Virus record (IMG/VR): IMGVR_UViG_3300046010_007443
Location: 1 to 43,761 of that record
Length of the DNA: 43,761 nucleotides
From: a virus
Direction: 5' to 3' (one strand)
Positions within the stretch are counted from its first letter, which is position 1. Each line of letters starts with the position of its first letter. The translations under genes were made by a program, and so were the position numbers. Shown here piece after piece: positions 40,607-43,761 of this stretch. The notes under the pieces are model-generated. The model ran no database searches. It worked only from the letters and a program-made list of their open reading frames with translations, and was not told the DNA's origin.

Positions 40607-40615
40607 TTATATTCA
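40592..40615 (+). promoter_or_regulatory. Promoter embedded in the terminator
   Basis: TGCAAGTC, exactly 8 bases, TATATTCA, then 18 bases to ATG 40634. The upstream box lies in the terminator loop. Confidence 0.55.
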
Positions 40616-40633
40616 ATCTGAATAAAATAAGTT

Positions 40634-40831
40634 ATGAGACAAACCGCAGTAGACTATTTAATTGAAAGATTCTTATCAGGTGATGAAAATATTATGCAGG
40701 TTATGATTAAAGCTAAGCTTATGGAGAAAGAGCAGATAGAAGATGCTTATGACCAAATGCGGTGTGTTGGTAATTACGAAAATGGTAAACAATACTACAA
40801 CGAAACATATGAGACGAAGACCATCAAATGA
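40634..40831 (+). CDS. Small phage protein, QYYNETY type
   Basis: 65 aa. AVDYLIERFLSG at the start, AKLMEKEQIEDAYDQM in the middle and GKQYYNETYE at the end are the pattern of a small phage family often found in Bacteroidota phages. Function unknown. It overlaps the next gene by 23 bases. Confidence 0.65.
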   Translation: MRQTAVDYLIERFLSGDENIMQVMIKAKLMEKEQIEDAYDQMRCVGNYENGKQYYNETYETKTIK

Positions 40832-41084
40832 AGAAATAATTAGAACAGTAATCAATAAGATGTTTGAGATTGCTGGACATGATGTTACATTCGAACAAAT
40901 AGCAGGACGTAAAGACGCTTGGTATAGCGAATGGACAATGACTGTAGAACAGGATAATGAATGGAAAAAATGGATGAAAGAATACTTTAAAAAAGAATGT
41001 AAAATGCTCCCTAAATTAGCTGAACGTGAAGCAGCAATGTGTTCACTTAATTGGGGATTAAAACATAATAATTATGAGTTATAG
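40809..41084 (+). CDS. Phage hypothetical protein, 91 aa
   Basis: From ATG 40809. INKMFEIAGHDVTFEQIAGR, then DAWYSEWTMTVEQDNEWKKW and LAEREAAMCSLNWGL are the conserved blocks of a small family seen in phages next to the preceding and following genes. Function unknown. Confidence 0.65.
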   Translation: MRRRPSNEEIIRTVINKMFEIAGHDVTFEQIAGRKDAWYSEWTMTVEQDNEWKKWMKEYFKKECKMLPKLAEREAAMCSLNWGLKHNNYEL

Positions 41085-41451
41085 TAGATGGAGGAATAGC
41101 TATTGGTACACGTTTTGGAGCGGCAATTCAGCTAAAACCAAATTCAAATGGCCAACTAAAAAGCTTAAACGAGCTCAGGTATTTGAAATATGTGAAATAA
41201 GACCATTCTTCATCACCTATGGTGAGTTGGAAGATGAGGGAATGGGAAGGATAATTAGTAAAGTAAAGAAAGTATTTAGAAAAATTAATCCAAATTATCC
41301 TCCAACTGAAGAAGATATTCGTGAATTGATTGGTTATATTGATAGATGGAGAGAGGATGTGGATAGGCACTTTAAATTCAGTACGTTTATGTTGTTCGAA
41401 TGGTATTATCCGATTCGAAACAAAATAAACAGGTTATGGAAAAAACATTAG
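41074..41451 (+). CDS. Phage hypothetical protein, 125 aa
   Basis: SRWRNSYWYTFWSGNSAKTK at the start and KLKRAQVFEICEIRPFFITY in the middle; Trp-rich, with a helical tail. It belongs to a phage family that travels with the 65- and 91-aa genes. It overlaps both neighbours by 11-16 bases. Function unknown. Confidence 0.65.
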   Translation: MSYSRWRNSYWYTFWSGNSAKTKFKWPTKKLKRAQVFEICEIRPFFITYGELEDEGMGRIISKVKKVFRKINPNYPPTEEDIRELIGYIDRWREDVDRHFKFSTFMLFEWYYPIRNKINRLWKKH

Positions 41452-41978
41452 TAATACACCCCTACGATCCGACAACAGAGTTCCTTAAACCAATATATTC
41501 GGGCCTTGAGGGAGCTGTTGTTTTAAGAGGTAATTATACAAAGGACTACGTTAGACAAATGATTGAGGAATCAGATCGTGTCATAATGTTAGGACATGGT
41601 TCACCAAGTGGTTTGTTTAGCATTGGTAAATTTCAGTACTGCAATAATGGTTTAATCATTGATGAATCAATGGTTGCAGCATTAGGTAGAAAGAAAAACA
41701 ACATGTACATTTGGTGTAATGCAGATCAATTTGTTAATCGCTACCATCTAAATGGTTTCTACTCAGGTATGTTTATTTCAGAGTATGGTGAAGCTGATTA
41801 TTGTAGAGTACATGCTGAACGAGGTGAAGTAGAAAAATCAAACAATCTATTTGCTGAGGTAGTAGGTAAGAATGTTTTGAAAGAAGCTAAAGATCTCTGC
41901 TTTACTGCAAAATTAGATTATTATATTCCTGATAGTGAAGTAAATTATTACAATAACGAAAGATTATATTGGCAATGA
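41436..41978 (+). CDS. Unknown protein, possible caspase-fold (clan CD) protein
   Basis: 180 aa from ATG 41436. An alternating alpha/beta pattern contains DRVIMLGHGSPSGLF (H54-G55) and, 40 residues on, NMYIWCNADQFV (C94). A hydrophobic strand ending in HG and another ending in a Cys is the dyad arrangement of caspase-like proteases. No known family is recognisable and the usual basic or acidic pocket motifs are not evident, so the call is tentative. It overlaps the next gene by 4 bases. Confidence 0.5.
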   Translation: MEKTLVIHPYDPTTEFLKPIYSGLEGAVVLRGNYTKDYVRQMIEESDRVIMLGHGSPSGLFSIGKFQYCNNGLIIDESMVAALGRKKNNMYIWCNADQFVNRYHLNGFYSGMFISEYGEADYCRVHAERGEVEKSNNLFAEVVGKNVLKEAKDLCFTAKLDYYIPDSEVNYYNNERLYWQ

Positions 41979-42265
41979 TAGATAACATCAACATCAGTTC
42001 AGATTATATTAAAGTAAAAACTACAACATTGGTTGAAACTGAAGAGTATTTTCAGTTGCTTACCTTAGAGGGACCAATTGAATTCAAAGTTAAAATAACA
42101 GCTGACATGGCTGATATACCTGAGAAATATCATGAGGTTGCTTTGAATATGATTACCTCTAAATATATCAATAAAGTATCATTCGGTCACAATCCGTTTT
42201 CACAATGTAAACCACCTGTAAAACGTAAGTGGTATCAGTTTTGGAAGCGTCCTTGGTATAGTTAA
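41975..42265 (+). CDS. Unknown 96-aa protein
   Basis: From ATG 41975 with an ATGA overlap. Strand-rich start (YIKVKTTTLVETEEYFQLL), then a basic, Trp-rich tail (KRKWYQFWKRPWYS) that may bind membranes or nucleic acid. It is translated together with the possible caspase-fold protein. Confidence 0.6.
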   Translation: MIDNINISSDYIKVKTTTLVETEEYFQLLTLEGPIEFKVKITADMADIPEKYHEVALNMITSKYINKVSFGHNPFSQCKPPVKRKWYQFWKRPWYS

Positions 42266-42273
42266 TATATTTA
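42266..42273 (+). promoter_or_regulatory. TATATTTA promoter of the HNH gene
   Basis: TATATTTA followed by T, directly after the previous stop and 16 bases before ATG 42290. No upstream GGCAAGAC box. Confidence 0.5.
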
Positions 42274-42289
42274 TTGGAAACAATAAATT

Positions 42290-42883
42290 ATGAAAAAATG
42301 TTCTAAGTGTGATAAAATAAAATGTGAATCTGAATTTTATAGATCTTATTGTAAAATATGTTTTAAAAAATATCAAAAAGAACATTATCAACAAAATAAA
42401 GATAATAAAAAATGGTATGGATACGATAAAAATTATCAACAACAATATAGAGAAAATAATAAAGACTATTTTAAAGAATACGAACAACAGTATCATAAAA
42501 AAAATAAAAATAAAAGAAAACAATATAGAGAAAATAATATAGAAAAAAGAAAAGAATACTGGAAAAGAAGAAGACAAATACCAGAAGTAAGAATAATAAA
42601 TAGTATTAGGGCTTGCCATAGACAAGTATTAAAAGGTAAAACTAATACTACTAAAGGTTTAGGGTGTGATAGTAAATTTTTAAGAAAATGGATAGAACAA
42701 CAATGGAGTGAAGGAATGAATTGGGAAAATTATGGAAATAAAATAGGGAAGTGGTCAATAGATCATATATTACCCATAACTTTATTTTATACTCAACCTG
42801 AATTATTAAATAAATTAATTCATTATACTAATTTAAGACCAATGTGGCATTTAGATAATTTAAAAAAAGGAAATAAAATTTAA
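42290..42883 (+). CDS. HNH endonuclease, homing type
   Basis: 197 aa. An N-terminal zinc finger (MKKCSKCDKIKC and YCKICFKKYQ), a Lys/Asn/Tyr-rich linker with repeated QYRENN units, and a C-terminal HNH core: KWSIDHILPITLF, then NLRPMWHLDNLKKGNK. Base composition is extreme, nearly all AAA, AAT and ATA codons, unlike its neighbours. This points to recent arrival as a free-standing homing gene. No intron is seen around it. Confidence 0.85.
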   Translation: MKKCSKCDKIKCESEFYRSYCKICFKKYQKEHYQQNKDNKKWYGYDKNYQQQYRENNKDYFKEYEQQYHKKNKNKRKQYRENNIEKRKEYWKRRRQIPEVRIINSIRACHRQVLKGKTNTTKGLGCDSKFLRKWIEQQWSEGMNWENYGNKIGKWSIDHILPITLFYTQPELLNKLIHYTNLRPMWHLDNLKKGNKI

Positions 42884-42884
42884 A

Positions 42885-43154
42885 ATGATAATTATTCTCT
42901 CTATATTATTGGGAATCACAATGTTGTTTTTAGCTTCTGCTATTATTCACATTAAAAAAATACAACAGGAACTAATTGAATTAGATAAAGAACAACATAC
43001 TCAAAATAAAGACATTATTGAATTATTAAAGTATAGAGGCGAATCATCAGCAATGTTGCTACAACATACTTATGTTTTAGAATATCTTGCTGAACAGGAT
43101 GCTATAAAAAATAAAAATAAGTATCCAATCCCTAGTATTGTTGGCGAAGCGTAA
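42885..43154 (+). CDS. Single-span membrane protein with coiled coil
   Basis: 89 aa. The span MIIILSILLGITMLFLASAI opens the protein, then a coiled-coil-like region (KIQQELIELDKEQHTQNKDI). Starts one base after the HNH stop. Similar in layout to the 80-aa protein at 26199. Function unknown. Confidence 0.6.
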   Translation: MIIILSILLGITMLFLASAIIHIKKIQQELIELDKEQHTQNKDIIELLKYRGESSAMLLQHTYVLEYLAEQDAIKNKNKYPIPSIVGEA

Positions 43155-43162
43155 TATATTTA
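43155..43162 (+). promoter_or_regulatory. TATATTTA promoter before the 63-aa gene
   Basis: TATATTTA followed by T, directly after the previous stop and 23 bases before ATG 43186. The upstream box is unclear. Confidence 0.45.
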
Positions 43163-43185
43163 TCACAAATTAAACCCACACAAAC

Positions 43186-43377
43186 ATGGCTATCCAAACA
43201 ATGGATGATGCACAAAGCAAAGCAGACAGACGAGCAGATAGATCATTTAAGAAGAAGAAAAAACGAGTTCCATTAGGAGAAGAAAGCTGGGAAGATTTAG
43301 GTAATAGAGGAGCATCCTTAGCTGAGCAGTTTGAGTGGATTAAACTACAAAAAAATAAAAAAGATAGAATCAGATGA
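43186..43377 (+). CDS. Small basic protein, 63 aa
   Basis: Asp/Ala/Arg-rich start, a run of lysines (SFKKKKKRVPLGEESWEDLG), and a basic tail (KLQKNKKDRIR). Likely nucleic-acid-associated. ATGA overlap with the next gene. Confidence 0.55.
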   Translation: MAIQTMDDAQSKADRRADRSFKKKKKRVPLGEESWEDLGNRGASLAEQFEWIKLQKNKKDRIR

Positions 43378-43541
43378 GTGCTCAAACCGAAATGAAAGTA
43401 ATTGATGTGTTGCTTAGTGAGGCAATGGATCACGGATTAGAACTAGAAGTAATCTACAGCGCCTTAAAAGCAATGCGTGAAGATGAAACACTAACCCCAG
43501 CTCAAGCATTTCAGATTGCAATGGACGAGTGGGTAAAGTAA
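43374..43541 (+). CDS. 55-aa acidic helical protein
   Basis: Starts at ATG 43374 in the previous stop and ends at TAA 43541. Three helices with regular hydrophobic spacing (VIDVLLSEAMDHGLELEVIY, TPAQAFQIAMDEW). It probably pairs with the basic 63-aa protein, an arrangement like small toxin-antitoxin or adaptor pairs, but there is no family evidence. Confidence 0.6.
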   Translation: MSAQTEMKVIDVLLSEAMDHGLELEVIYSALKAMREDETLTPAQAFQIAMDEWVK

Positions 43542-43548
43542 GGGGGAA

Positions 43549-43572
43549 GGCAAGACCTTATTTGTATATTTA
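43549..43572 (+). promoter_or_regulatory. Promoter before the right-edge gene
   Basis: GGCAAGAC, exactly 8 bases, TATATTTA, then 15 bases to ATG 43588. Third perfect copy of the two-part signal. Confidence 0.75.
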
Positions 43573-43587
43573 TGCAAATTAAAGGTT

Positions 43588-43761
43588 ATGGTATTAATAG
43601 CAGAGAATAAAGCAGTAGTTCATAGTTTATACCCTCCAGTAGTATTTGATTCGATTCACGAACCGGGTAAGCGATACCTAATTGCTGATGGAAAATGGCA
43701 TGACATTCACGATGGTATTACTTACTCAAACGTCGTTTGGTTTAGGAGACCAAGCGTAAAT
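43588..43761 (+). CDS. Start of an unknown protein (3' partial)
   Basis: 58 codons open to the right edge from ATG 43588, preceded by a perfect promoter copy. Begins MVLIAENKAVVHSLYPPVVF with later GKRYLIADGKWHDIHD, a strand-rich start. No family recognised. Confidence 0.6.
   Translation, partial: MVLIAENKAVVHSLYPPVVFDSIHEPGKRYLIADGKWHDIHDGITYSNVVWFRRPSVN

Noticed and set aside
1-43761. Minus-strand open frames (for example 345-623, 667-948, 24053-24340, 29930-30313, 42200-42625)
   Set aside because: All lie inside well-supported + strand genes, have low-complexity or composition-driven products, and lack promoter boxes or plausible starts.
1-43761. CRISPR array linked to the Cas4-like nuclease
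   Set aside because: No regular direct repeats with spacers were seen, and no cas1/cas2; the nuclease fits the phage recombination type.

Overview
The window reads as a piece of a large, tailed-phage-like genome that infects a Bacteroidota bacterium. All credible genes lie on the + strand, tightly packed, many with 4-base ATGA stop/start overlaps. The phage assignment is inference: no capsid, terminase or tail gene lies inside the window. It rests on ThyX, a ClpP-like protease, NlpC/P60, DUF932, two HNH genes, many tiny genes, a tRNA cluster and a tmRNA. The Bacteroidota host is suggested by a DUF4494 protein, a Bacteroidota-type TonB, a type IX secretion C-terminal signal, near-absence of Shine-Dalgarno sites, and a tmRNA tag read as GADYALAA.

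Layout. 1-1304: end of an unknown gene, a Cas4/RecB-like nuclease and a small ribbon-helix-helix-like protein. 1314-22402: a 21-kb glycan island, apparently a single operon, with about nine glycosyltransferases or look-alikes. It also holds nucleotide-sugar enzymes (GDP-mannose 3,5-epimerase-like, UDP-galactopyranose mutase, a 4,6-dehydratase, an E1-type 3-dehydratase, a short UDP-glucose dehydrogenase), a cupin-nucleotidyltransferase-kinase fusion, a split transketolase, an AroE-like enzyme, a GatZ-like barrel, a HAD phosphatase and two methyltransferases. 22424-25438: ClpP and small phage genes. 25447-27239: five clear tRNAs (Glu, Ser, Met, Arg, Leu), one oversized tRNA-like RNA, one unexplained structured RNA and a tmRNA. 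27304-34152: an export module of signal-peptide proteins (T9SS cargo, CsgG-like, Asn/Gly/Ser-rich barrel protein, C-type lectin). 34213-43761: small phage genes, a likely lysis set, metallophosphatase, ThyX, TonB, DUF932, a possible caspase-fold protein and an AT-rich HNH gene.

Most small transcription units begin with the same two-part signal: a GGCAAGAC-like box, 7-9 (usually 8) bases, then TATATTTA, with the start codon usually 15-18 bases further on. The signal also sits 6 bases before tRNA-Leu. I read it as a phage promoter class, related to the Bacteroidota -7 box (TAnnTTTG) but with a different upstream element.

Together the genes suggest a virus that rebuilds its host's envelope: it makes or decorates a complex glycan (possibly a branched 3,6-dideoxy sugar), exports surface proteins through the host's Sec and type IX systems, and supplies its own TonB, tRNAs and ribosome-rescue RNA.
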